From positions 509,859,373-509,923,372 of the forward strand of contig NC_081415.1 in assembly GCF_030272615.1 (NCBI RefSeq): a stretch of 64,000 nt of DNA, given 5' to 3'. Every line of letters starts with the position of its first letter. Positions within the stretch are counted from its first letter, which is position 1. Under the pieces are notes generated by a model. It was not told the DNA's origin. It ran no database searches and worked only from the letters and a program-made list of their open reading frames with translations. The position numbers and the translations under genes are program-made. The DNA is from Cryptomeria japonica (lineage: Eukaryota; Streptophyta; Pinopsida; Cupressales; Cupressaceae). Positions 13,801 to 25,800 of the stretch are shown here, piece after piece.

Positions 13801-16800
13801 CTTCTGTAGCTATCTTTTGGCATTGTGATGACAATGATATGTTATCTCTTTTGAACTATCACTATTCATTATTCCCTGATAAGCTTGATGTCGTAATCTC
13901 ATTACTCATGAACCCATCATCTTATACTCGATGCCTATCACTGCCTTAATCTGATATATTAATGAGAACACCCTTCTTAACATAAACGTGATTTCTACCT
14001 CTACTATCATCCTGATCAATAACCCTTTGTCCTTCGTGGCAGGCACTCTAGGGAGCTATATTTGCTGAAATAGATGGGGACATCACAAGGTAGCACCACT
14101 ATCAATAAGGATGATGACCCACTGTCCTTTCAAGACACCCTTAATGCGGAATGCACTATAATGTGGTTCTCCTGTGAGTGCAGCAAGTGTGCCTCCCTCA
14201 GGTGCCTCAATTTTTTCTGTTTCATTTTCAAAATCAGCCCCTTCGCTCTCTATGTCATTGTCAGAGACTACCTCAATATAATGCACTTGACCTTTCACTA
14301 AACATCGATGCCCAAGCTGCCATGTTTCCTTGCATGTGAAACACATCTTCCTTCTCCTTAATTCGATCCTACTGATATCTATTTGCTTAGATTTCCATAT
14401 AGGCATCTTAGGAGGTATTAAACTCCTTTGAAAAGGCTTTTTGCTCTGCAAAGGTAAGGATGCCTTCTTATTGCTAAAACTGCCCCTAGCAATTGAATCT
14501 TCCAAGTTGAGGGCTGTTGTGATGGCCTCTTGGAAGGTTGTAGGGTTTAAGGCCTTGAGTAACCCCATAAGAGGTTCAGCTAAGCCTTCTCCAAAGAGCA
14601 CTATCTGCCTTCTATCAGTCACATTGGGCATCATTACAGCAAGTTTTTGAAATTCCGATACATAATCCTCCACCTTGTCCTCTTCCTTTAATTGGGCTAG
14701 ATTCCTGAAATGAACCTCTAGGTATGTCCTATCAAACCTTTGAAGTATTCTCTAAATGAACTCTTCTATGGACAATGCCCTTGAGTCACAATTACATGAT
14801 GCCATCATTCATGGGCCACTCCATCCAAATGCAAAGTGGCGAACTTGAGTGCTTCCTCCTCGAGCATAGGGTTTAAGGAGAAGTATCCAACTTCTACATC
14901 CATGATCTTGTTGATGTTTCACTTGTCCCATCTAAATTAGGGATTGTGATCCTCCCCAATCAATGCTAGATGTCCTTCCTCTCTTCATACCCTTTCCTCC
15001 TATGTCCACCTTTTGATTCCATAATGCAATACTTTGCAAAGGTCATATGATTCTTAACTGCTTCACTCAAAGAGTGATATTCAACATGGAGGCAATTCAT
15101 TCCAATGACTTGATCTGGTTTCTCTTCATTAACCTCCTCATTTGTTAAAAATTTTGCCCTAAAAGATTTGGTGCTGACTAAGACTCTATCACCCTCTGCA
15201 ACAACCTTTTTCTCCAACCGAACTATTGCCTTCTCCTTTATCATTGGCAAGTTTGTCATTGGTCGGTTGTTGCTTGAGATCCCTCAGGAACTAAGCTACT
15301 TCCTTCGAGGTCTCAAACACGCTGGCATGAAGTTCTTCAAACCTTTTTAAGAAAGCCTTGGCCTCATCATCTGGGTCACCCATACTGGAACCCTTCCTCT
15401 TCTCTCTCTACAGATATCTCTGCTCTCTATCACTCATTCGCCAACCCCATAGGCTGGCAGGATTTGAAGATTTGATACCACTGAAAGATACCTAACCAAT
15501 CCTAGTGCAAATTTCTTATAAAAGCGTTAAGACTTCAAATCAAATTTAATAGGGTTCTCAGAATATTTTAATCAGATATCATGAACTGCCAGGAAATACA
15601 AACACTGATTCGATCAATAGATTACAGATAATTTTAATTGCATTTGAACTGCAAACATATATTTTCCATTCAATGTCAGAGTTACATAAACCAATATCCT
15701 TTATTCAATATCAGAATTTTTTTCAAATTTAATTGAACTTACAACAGGCCTACGCCCTAGGTATTTCTTGCTAGGCACAATATGAAGAATCTGGATGAAG
15801 GTCGGCGTTGAAAGTCACCAACTTAGCAATATCTAAGTTGTGTAATATTCAGTCTAGTATTAGGATGATCTTTGGGCAGGTTCCACAATAGACACCTATG
15901 AAATGATGTTGATCGACACCAATACTGATATTTGTTGCAATTGAAATTCTGGACTACTTATCTCTCCCTGCGGTCTTCTATCTTCCAACTCACTGTCTCT
16001 GTCACTAGCTTTGCCTTGTCGAAGACAAAGGCAAAGACAGATCAAAATCTTCAAGTGACCTATATCAGATTCGTGGTTGCTTAGTCTTGCTATTGCTTTA
16101 TCCTTATCTCTTGCGACTAATCAGGAATCAGAAAACGGCTCAGGAAAACAATCTTGTCAATGCTCAAACTCAAAGAAAACCTAGAGTAGGGGAAATCTCC
16201 TAATTGGCTTGGCTCAAGGGGTTTGTGTCCCAAAAAACCTGCGTTGCACAAAGGCAGATCAACCTGAAATCAAGCATTCCTCCCTCTTTCAAAGGTTTCA
16301 CCTTATAAAGTCTTGCACGTTGTGCTAGGGGGTGGCCGACCTCAAGTCGGCAATCAAAAAAAGAAAATAAAAAACATCATACAACCCAAAACTACCGCCA
16401 GTAAGAACAAGTCGACTTCCACGATATAGGGAAATTTAATAATAATTACATTTATTATAGATTTTCCAATTTATTTATTTAATCTAAGCTAACATTTTAT
16501 TATTTCTAAATGAGCATCAGATGTTATAAAACACCGCTCATAGGTCGAGTAGACCCTCAAAGTCAGATCCTGACAGACCTCTCTTGTAACCAGATAGGGT
16601 ATATAGTTTCACTACCGAAACTAGTATCTCTTAGAGTTTTCGTGCTAGGGTTTCTAATCTCAATGAAGCTCTCCAAATTACCAAACAGAAGAAATAATCC
16701 AAGCATAGTGAAAATGAGCTCCACAATATTCTTTTATAACATTCGAGGAACATTTCGAAAACCCTTTTGAATTCTTGCTTAAAATAATTCATTAGGCCTC

Positions 16801-19800
16801 GATAATAAAGTGACTTTTAATATTTCCTTTTTTAATAATTCACTTAAGTCACTTTATGTTGCTTTTTTAAATTAATTAAATAACATTACCTATAAAATGT
16901 ACTAATTGGATAATATTAAATAATTAATTTAAAGTGTTCCCTTTCCTCTAGACTTTAGCCTACAAGAATAAAATAGGCTAAGTAGTCTCTTGGGCTACTC
17001 CTAGGAAGGGGACATTAAACCCTATCAATATAAAGCTTGAAGGTTTTTTATCCCCACTATTAAGTGTGCATTTAATGCTCTCATCATCTCATGCATAGCT
17101 ATACACTAAGATTTTGAACATTTAGCTTTTATTTTGATGAGTTCCCAAAAAGAAAGGACTTAATTGGCGACGTGTAGCTTATTTTTATTTCTTGTAAGGT
17201 AAGGGACAAAATAAGAGAAGTAATTTCTTAACAACAATATATTTCATGACCCAATTATCTTTTTAAAGAAAGACAATTTAGGTATTATTATTGATGGCCA
17301 TCTAAATGAGACATTATAAGGCCTATTTATTATTTTATTTAAAAGTCCATTTTGAATCTCTTATAGGGAAAAGTAAAAATTGAAGTGTCTAAATTGGAGG
17401 TCCCTATATAGGAGAGGCACATGCCCAAAGTAACATATCCAATTATCATTTGCTTCAAATTCAAATTTCAAATTTGTGCATTGAAGGATGAAAATCCTTG
17501 GTATGTGAGATCCAAAGAATGAAAACCCTCTTGATTTCCATATTTGGATTTGGGGATGAAATACTCATATCCATTGGAGGTGATTCTATTCAAGGATCCC
17601 AATTTTGCTCATTGTTGTGGCTACTTAGAATTATATTTGCAAGAAAAAAAATTTACATCGTCAAATCAACATTATTGGCCAAGGATTTAAGGGTTTCAAG
17701 CTCATAGATTGTTGCATCTCATAGGATACTATAATAGTAGGTGCATAATTGGTCTTTAGGCTTTAGAAGATGTATTCAGTGGCTACCTTGTTTCTCTACC
17801 AAGATAGATGATTTCAAGAGATCTATTCCATGATCCTGTGAACTTTCAACAATGAGCCACAAAGATGAAAGAAAAAGCAAACTAGAGAAAACTTGATCAT
17901 GACTTGCACTTGGAAAAATAATAAATGTTATCTTTGAACTTGACACCATACGGAAATGTTGTATGTGTAGAACAAAGTGTAGCAAGAAGGTAGTTTGCAT
18001 TTGGCATTCTTATATTTATGAAGTCAAGTTAGACTTAAGGAGAATCCAAGTTGGTCATAACTATTAATAATGACACAGTAAAATGGAGTGGGAATAAATG
18101 GTACACATCCAATACAACAATGATCCAACACAAGCAAAGAGAAGATCAACTTACCCAAGACCTCAAATACTTGTGAGCTCTTTCAGTTCAGGAGCACTTA
18201 AAAAAGGAGTCAAATACAAACCATGTAAATATTAGAGAAAAAACAAATAAAAATCAAGCACCCATGAATTCCATTTAGGGTAACTGACTAAATAAATTGC
18301 TAGATTGTTGGATAAATTGGCACTAGATAATATTCAAAAACCACTGTTTTGAACAAGACTATAAACTACACAAGCAACAAACAATACAACATTGCAACAA
18401 AAGTTGTTGTTGGGAGGAAGGAGAGCGCAGTGAAGATTGACACCATATCTCACAAAATTTAAGTTTTTAAGTTACAATAAAGGTGAGAGAAAACCAGTGT
18501 GGTTAGAGGTGGACCATGAATTTAGATGACTAGTGAAACAACAAGAATGGAGACTATGGGAGGTAGGTGAGAGAAACCTATTAGTTGAATTTCAATGCCA
18601 AATTCCTAGCCACAAGACCCTACTTTTATTCCATTACACAAATATACGATATGAGAGGATTGTTAAGGGGGTTTAATAACCTCCACATCAGCTGCCACAC
18701 AAATTCTGGACCATTCTATGTATTTGGGCTGCATGTTTGCCACATACGGGTAAACGATTAAATGCAGAGAGTAAATGCACAGAACATAATGGAAATATAT
18801 TAAATAGCCAGTCTATATTAATTCAACAGTCCATGTACATCAAGTGCTTATAACATTAAACCCAGATACGACTATCATGATGATACTTCGAAGGAAAGGT
18901 ATGCAATATATAATACCCGAAGGGGTGTGACCAACTGTTGCGTCCAACTGCCCTTCGGGACGACTAACTAACTGACTGCCATAACTCATTATTATCGACG
19001 ACAACATAAACATTATACGACAACATGACATAATGATTATTCCCGGCAACATCATCCCCCCCAAGAAAAGAAGTCGTCTCCGGACGACTTAATACAAAAT
19101 AGAGATGACATTAAACAAAATCAAGGTAGAGAACTGCAGGAACTGATAATGCTAGTCGAGCGTGGAACTCATATACCTGCTGGGTCCTCGCCTGAAAACC
19201 CTTTTCTGCTACCATCCGATTCTCAAGTGCGGATGTCACCATTATTGCTTCCGCAAGGAGTTCTTTTTTTTTCTTCACATCATAGTCCTCCTGTGCCTAA
19301 ACCAAACTTGTCTGCAAAACATGCTTTTTAGTCTCAGCCTCCACCAACTGCTACTCAAATGATTGTCTCCCTAGCCAATTTGTCCTCGATAGCCACCCGC
19401 ACTGCCCTCTCGGCATCCAACTCCTAGGTACGTTGAGCTAAGTCTCACGCTACTACGGCCTCCAACCTGGTGGTCAGCTCCTCTCAAGCCCTCTGTGCAT
19501 CCACCAAGGCAACCTCACGTCCCACCGAGACATTCTCCGAGTTCCTCAAAGCGTACCATTCATGCTTGGAAGTGGCCACAACCCTCTGGCACAAAGGCTA
19601 GGAGACGCCTCAAATCCTCCATCACACTCCCCAAAGGCTGATAACTGAACTGAATAACTCCCCTGTGCCGTACGACTTCGCGTTCTTGCAATGCCTGCCT
19701 TCAAACTCTGTTTGTTCGCAACCTACAAATCCGTCTCCCTCTTCGGCTTATGGCTTCCCCACCAATGCTTAGCTTCAGGCTTCTTTCTCACAGCATGGAA

Positions 19801-22800
19801 CAACCCCAACACTTACCGTGACTTCTTGGATGCCCTTTGGCCAACTCCAAAAAGTGTATTGTAGCTCAAAAATAAACTGGGGGTCTGGGAGCAGTGCCCC
19901 CAGCGGGGTTGAGGGGCAGCGCCCCTCGCGGGGTCAGAACCATACGAAAGTCCATGGCGCACATCATTTCTGTGATATTTTAAGATGCCAAAACCCTTCT
20001 TCTCCACTCTAATATTTTCAGCGTCCTGGCTCCAGACGTCATCGAATGATTTTTTCAATCTAGTCGTCGTTTTTTTTTTCCACTGTAATGTCCCCAATGG
20101 CACCTCGGCCATACAACCTCCCCGTACAGTCAACAATAGCACTGACACCTCCAATCGTACAGCCACCTTCCCGTGCGGTCAACACCCTCCTTACCGTAGG
20201 ATCACACCATACGGACAACATGACCAACCGTCCACACCGTACGGTCCTCCTTCCGCATGCCCAACGCAGTTCAACCGTACAGTGGTATTCCACCGCAGCT
20301 GTCCTCCGTTGTCAATGGTCCAACGTACGGTGGTTCCACCGCACAGGAGTCTCACCATATGGTGGTTCCACCGCACGGGAGCCTCACCGTACGGTGGTTC
20401 CACCGCACGGTGGTCTCGCCACGGTGGTTCCACTGTACGGTGGTCCCACCGCTATTTTTTTTTCTTTTTTTTTCTAAAATTATTTTCAATTATTTTTTTT
20501 TTTAAATCCCTAATCTAGTCTCCGGCTTGGGTCCCGTGCCTCTGGGATTGCCCTTTCTCGGTTTTGCCTCGCCCGAGAGTCTCCCGCTTTGGTCCCGTGT
20601 CGGTCGAGTCACTTGCCTAGCCTCTCAAGTCCCCTTCCATCCTCTCGGGTCCCCCTCCGGACTCTTGGGTGTCCTTCTGGCCTCTCGGGTCCCCTGCGCG
20701 CTTCTCGTGGTAGGGTTTCAATTTGGAGCCGTTGATGGCAAGTCTATTTTCAATGGCCATCCGAAGACCTGGAACCATAAATTCTACAGGAACCACGGTC
20801 TCCTTCTCGTACATAAGAAGAAGAATAATAAAGATTTTGAAGGTTGCGGCCTTCCACACAGGGTTCCAATCGTTGCCGACACTAATGATCTTGGGATTCT
20901 CTACGTCACCGAGGTTTGGGGTGTCTCCCTTCCAATATTCTCTGTATTCCAGCAGGTACACCTCCTCTGTTGCTTGCTCTGGTTCCTCTACTTCGAGCCT
21001 GTAGCTTTGGAACATTTTGTAATCCTCCATCTACCAATGGAAGATCCCGTTCAATGACCCCGTCTCATCCTTAGAGCACTCTCCTAGTTTGAGAATCCCT
21101 TCGTCGTTGGGCTCCCCTGCAACCTCGTCCTTCGTCCCTCAGGTCGCCTTCGTCTTCACCCTTCGATTCTGAAGATGATGCCAGTTCCTCCATAACCAAC
21201 TGTGTCCCAAGGTCTATGATAAACTTCCTTCCTCCATTCTCCATAGACAGGGTGTTCTTCTTCCAGTTGTGGGTGGCCTTGGCTGCCACCAGCCACCCTC
21301 TCCCTAAGATCGCATCATACCCTTTTTTCTTTAGTGGGATTACCACGAAGTCCAGTATGAAGGGTTGCGTTCCGATGGTAACTTGCTGGCCCATCAGTGT
21401 CCTGATGGGTTTGATTCCATGCTGATCTGCTCCCAGCAGATTGAATGTAGATGGCCACAGCATCGCCTTCCCCAACTTCCGCCAGGTTTCTTCTAGAAGA
21501 ACATTCACTCCTGATCCACCGTCGACGATGGTATCGGTTAGAATGGTGCCAAGGATACCCATCTCACAATGGCCGGGTTCCTTCCAGTGTTAACTGCCAG
21601 CAGCATGGGGTCTATTGCAAACCCCCCAAGAACATCTGTGCGGTGGTTGGTATTGGTGTGTGGTTGGGAGAGATTATTCAGCAACGCCGTTCGTACTTGA
21701 GGCATCGTCTTGAGGAGGTCGTGTACCTTCACAGGCACCTCCAGTTTTAAAATTTGATTTAGTATAGCCTCCTCTGCCTCCGGTCGGCTTGAAGTACTCG
21801 TTGTACCCTTCGCCTTCGCCCTTTCTCGTATCTCTTTCTCAATTTCTTCCCGTGCTTCCCGTACCCTTTGCTTCTCTGTCTCCGGGTCTGGGCACATTGC
21901 TTGTCTGGCTTGGGTGCGGGTTATGGCCAGCACTTCCTCTTCTTTGGTTTCCTCGATATTGAGCAAGTTGATGCCGGACTTCGGGCAGGTGGTGTCTTCG
22001 TGGTCTCCCAGTTCGCACCATTTGCACAAATATTGTGTGGCCTCTCCCTTCGGGAAGTCTTGGGCGAAGTGCCCCCACTGGTTGCACGCTCTGCATTGTA
22101 CCATCGGTCGGCCTTTGGAGTCGTATTGGATCCGGCTCCTTGTATTGTTATTGTTGTTTTGTCCTCCCCACCAGTTATCTCGGTAGCCTCCCAATGTTGC
22201 ATTGTTGTTCGCCTGGGAGTTGCCGGTACCGCTCGATGTAGTTGGTTGTTCCTGCGTAAGCAATACTTGTTGGTTTCGTGTTTTCATGTTGTAGGGGCAT
22301 TCCCTGGTGGGATGCCCCATCAACTGGCATATACCACAATAGGCCTTCTTTTGGCAGGAGCCTTTCGTGTGGCCGCCCATCTTACATTCCGTGCACCAAA
22401 GCTCCCCTTCATCGGTCTTGCTCAGACCTCCCTTCATAACCTTCAGCTCTTTCATCATCCTCAGCATGTCCTTCTGCAGGGCTTGCACCTTTTTGCCAGA
22501 CTCGCCATCGCTGCTGCTTCCCTCGGAAGAGTCATCATCCTCGGATGAGCTATCCTTCTTCTTTTTCTTCTTGGATGTCTTGGTCTCGCTCTCGAGATCC
22601 ATCGCTCTGTTATATGCATTGTCGTACGAGGTTGGTGGAACAATTTTCATCTTCTTCCGGATGGAGTGTTTCAGTCCCTCCATGAACCATCTCTTTTTCA
22701 ACCCATCCACTGGTTGACTCTCCATTTTTCCAACAGTTCCTTGAGCCACCGACTATAGGCTCGGACAGTCTCGTTCTTGTTCTACTTTGTGCCATAGATT

Positions 22801-25800
22801 TCGGCTACTATTTCATTGTCGTCTCTAAGGAGGCGAAACTCTATCCCGAACTCCTCCTTCAAGTTGGGCCATATGCCGACTTTGGTCTTATCCATATCGG
22901 AGTACCAGTCGATGGCCACTCCCCTTAAGGTTGCTAGAAATTGTGTTACCCATTCGTCCTGGTCGATAACACCATTCGCTGACTATATGGTTTCGCAAGT
23001 GCAGCAATGGCGGATGGGATCTTCCTTCCCTTCGCCGTTGAACTTCGGCAGCTTCTGCTTACTTGCCATCCCACCGCTGGGTCTCGCTCCTCTGGTGCCT
23101 TGTGTGCTTGTACATGGTGATCCTCCGCCTCCACCTCCTGCACCTGACCCTCCACTCGTGGGTCCTCCAGAGAAGGTTGTTGACCCCGAACCAAACAAAT
23201 TGCCTCCCGTATGGTACCCTTGTACTCTCTCGACACCGTCGGCCGTACCGTCACCTTCGGTCGTCTCCCTCCGGTTGTCCTCCGAAATGCACAAGTTCTT
23301 TAGTAGGTCTCTGGTAGCGTCGATGAGGTTTAGACTTGGCCTTATTTGTTCCACCAACTCTTCGCAACTTCTTACCCTACAGTGGCATTCTGGCGAACTG
23401 TAGAGTTCTCCTTCAGCACCCTCTATGACTCCTAATTTCCCTTCAGGCAACCCTACGACAGTGTAGAGAGTGTAATTCTCTCCGTCTATCTCTGCCTCCG
23501 CAACCTCCGTGGCACCTCCTGGGTTCCCTTCGAGCAACCCCTCGGCCGGTCGTTCTTCGGCAAGCTGCCTTAGCCTACGCCTTCGTTCTATTTGTTGTCT
23601 GAGATTCAACGTTCTTTGTGCCACTTCCCATTCGTCACTTTGTATCTTTTTATTTTTGTCCTTATTTAGTATATTTGGCATAAATCACTTCCGTACATAG
23701 CAAGCACACACCATGTACACAAAAAAAACTTCTTTTTTTTTTATTATTTTCCCTTTCGGCCACAATTTATATCAACATTGTGCCGGGATTATTACAGGTT
23801 CAATTTCCCCTTCGCCTCTTGCCATCACTCTACGTCCCAACGACGATTGTTTTGTTTGCGCGTCATCGGCCTCTGGGTTAATCTCACCGATGGGTAGGCC
23901 CATCGTGTCAGTATGCCATCCGCTCCTTCCTTTCCCAAGTATGCCTAGGCAGCGGCGCCAAATGTTTGCCACATACGGGTAAACGATTAAATGCAGAAAG
24001 TAAATGCACAGAACATAATGGAAATATATTAAATAACCAGTCTCTATATTAATTCAACAGTCCATGTACATCAAGTGCTTATAACATTAAACCCAGATAC
24101 GACTATCATGATGATACTTCGAAGGAAAGGTTTTCATCAACTACATTATTCTTCAATCAGTGTGTAACAGCTCAAGTGGACAATTTTAAAGGTACAGATC
24201 TGAATTACATATGTTTGTAACAGCAGTATCATAATAATCTTTATTTTTATATAGAGCCAAAAATTATATTGCTTCAACCCTCTTCATATATTGAAATTTG
24301 ATGAACATATTTTTGGTGGAAAATGTTTTGAGAAAATAGTACAATTATTGTCTTATTTTGGAAACAAGTATGAAATATTCCCCTGTACTATAATGACTGA
24401 GCACAAGGAATATTTTCTGCCCAAACTGCGTGTTATGCTGACAGAGTTTTCAGTTTGTAATGAAGATCATCACATGTAAATATCTTATCAATAATCAACT
24501 TCTAAATGACTCTCCTTGACCGATAGTTAACTAGAGATGCATAAGCACCTATCTATTGATGATATATATGAGTCTAGGTCCAAAAACATAACTAACAGCA
24601 AACTGACATTATGACAAACAGTTGTCATACACCCTCAGATAATCATGTATGACGATGCAATCAATAGTCCTTCCTTCTTTATTCATATGATGATCAAATG
24701 AGACATTACATTGGCAGCAATATGATCAAATACATGGACTGCTATCAAGGACTAGACTTTCTGAAGACAAATAACACCAACTAACTTATACTTTCAGACT
24801 GAGATTACAATGAACTAACAATGCCAAAAGAACCTGGAGTTTAGCGCTTTGAAGAAGCAAGCAATATCATGGTATAGGGAGCCTCCAATGAGTCAATTCG
24901 ACCTCCTTGGGAAATCACCCCTGCTGCTGCTAATGGAGGTCTGATACAATAATGACTGTCAGCTGCGAGTCCTCCATTCTTCTTCAAAAATGGTCGCCCT
25001 TTCTCCACAAATATAGCGCTGTCCTTATTGATGAGTTTTGATACCGAATAGAAGAGCTATGAGTAAAACCGAAGGTAGGAAGCTGACTGGTACAATTCTG
25101 ATTCAGACTGATTCATCACTGATTTGGCCACAAAATCTCCCCCCAAATGTCTCAAGAAGAATCGCCTTTCACCCCCAAAAATATCGCTGACCTCTAATAT
25201 GGTTTTTGATGCTTCAACGCTGAAGAATGTATAAAATCGTGGGTTTGGGGTTAGGAGCACGATTTTGTTTCAGACCTGAGATATGATCAGCAAACTCACA
25301 ATTCACCTCCAAAGTTCCTCCAATAGGATCGGCTACCCTTTCTAATCAAAAATCGATATGCAATGGACACTCAATCAGCCAATCTCAAAATTCAACGAAC
25401 TTCATCCACCATAGCATATAGCAAACTCAATAGGCACACCTAAGAAGACTGATATGTCTCTCTCTCTCAACAGCAACCCCTCAGAAGATCTCTCACCTCC
25501 TCAATTATGCTAACCATCGGGAGTTTTCATTCCCAAATGATTGTCTGCTGAAAACCCTTCGGCTCCACAAGTCTACACAAGAAGAGATATTCACAACAAC
25601 TAATGCTCAACAATGAACCACCTTACTCTATTTATTCTTTTCATATCCAAACATGTGATTCCTTCTAGAAGATTCTCTTATCCTGTTGGTACACTTTATT
25701 ATTATTTTATTACACATTAACTTAATTGCACTTTTAAAATATTATTGTATTATAATCAAAGTGCACATGTCTCACAATATGTGTAATCTCCTTATTTCAC

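Larger units (their letters stand above)
10165..14092 (-). mobile_element. 3.9 kb non-coding LTR-type insertion inside the chromovirus protease
   Basis: The insertion 10170-14087 starts TGTAGTGTCCCC and ends GGGGACATCACA. It is flanked by AGGTG (10165-10169) and AGGTA (14088-14092), a 5-bp duplication with one mismatch. It splits the chromovirus protease: the - strand DSGAT codons end at 14093 and the reading resumes below 10165. A tRNA-iMet primer-site-like TGGTATCAGAG is on the - strand at 12085-12095, suggesting a LARD-like non-autonomous retroelement read leftward. However, I could not pair two full LTRs around that site, so the internal structure is uncertain. No gag or pol frame is visible. 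Confidence 0.72.
5858..16580 (-). mobile_element. Old Ty3/gypsy chromovirus with GACCT target duplications
   Basis: The element body is 5863-16575, flanked by perfect 5-bp duplications GACCT at 5858-5862 and 16576-16580. LTRs are 5863-6948 and 15482-16575. A tRNA-iMet-type primer site (TGGTATCAAATC, - strand, 15469-15480) abuts the right (5') LTR, and a purine tract (- strand GAGGATGGGAGGAC, 6949-6962) abuts the left (3') LTR. Gene order on the - strand is gag, protease, RT, RNase H, integrase, chromodomain, which defines a chromovirus. Frameshifts, stops, a 3.9 kb insertion in the protease and visibly diverged LTRs (roughly a tenth of sites in the first 160 bp) make it an old dead copy. Confidence 0.93.
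18734..24130 (-). mobile_element. Young non-autonomous Tat-like Ty3/gypsy element (gag-protease only)
   Basis: The left (3') LTR is 18734-19054 and the right (5') LTR is a truncated copy at 23963-24130. Over the shared 168 bp they differ at only a handful of positions, so the insertion is recent. The primer site on the - strand at 23948-23960 is TGGCGCCGCTGCC, typical of Tat/Athila/Ogre-like elements. A purine tract (TTTTCTTGGGGGGGA, 19055-19069) precedes the 3' LTR. Gag and protease are present. RT, RNase H and nearly all of integrase are deleted, leaving their flanks fused. It must have moved using enzymes from another element. The right LTR lacks its outer ~150 bp and no target duplication is found. 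Confidence 0.88.

Noticed and set aside
17007-17018. Possible LTR end GGGGACATTA
   Set aside because: It is followed by AACC instead of CA, and no partner start with a matching duplication was found.
19985-20518. Open frames of up to 177 codons on both strands
   Set aside because: They are produced by the CCGTACGG/GGTGGTTCC repeat, which lacks stops in several frames. There are no domains and the composition is repetitive.
20527-21057. Open frame of 176 codons on the + strand
   Set aside because: It is the antisense shadow of the gypsy polyprotein remnant and has no protein-like pattern of its own. The same applies to the long + strand frames at 21868-22548 and 22816-23403.
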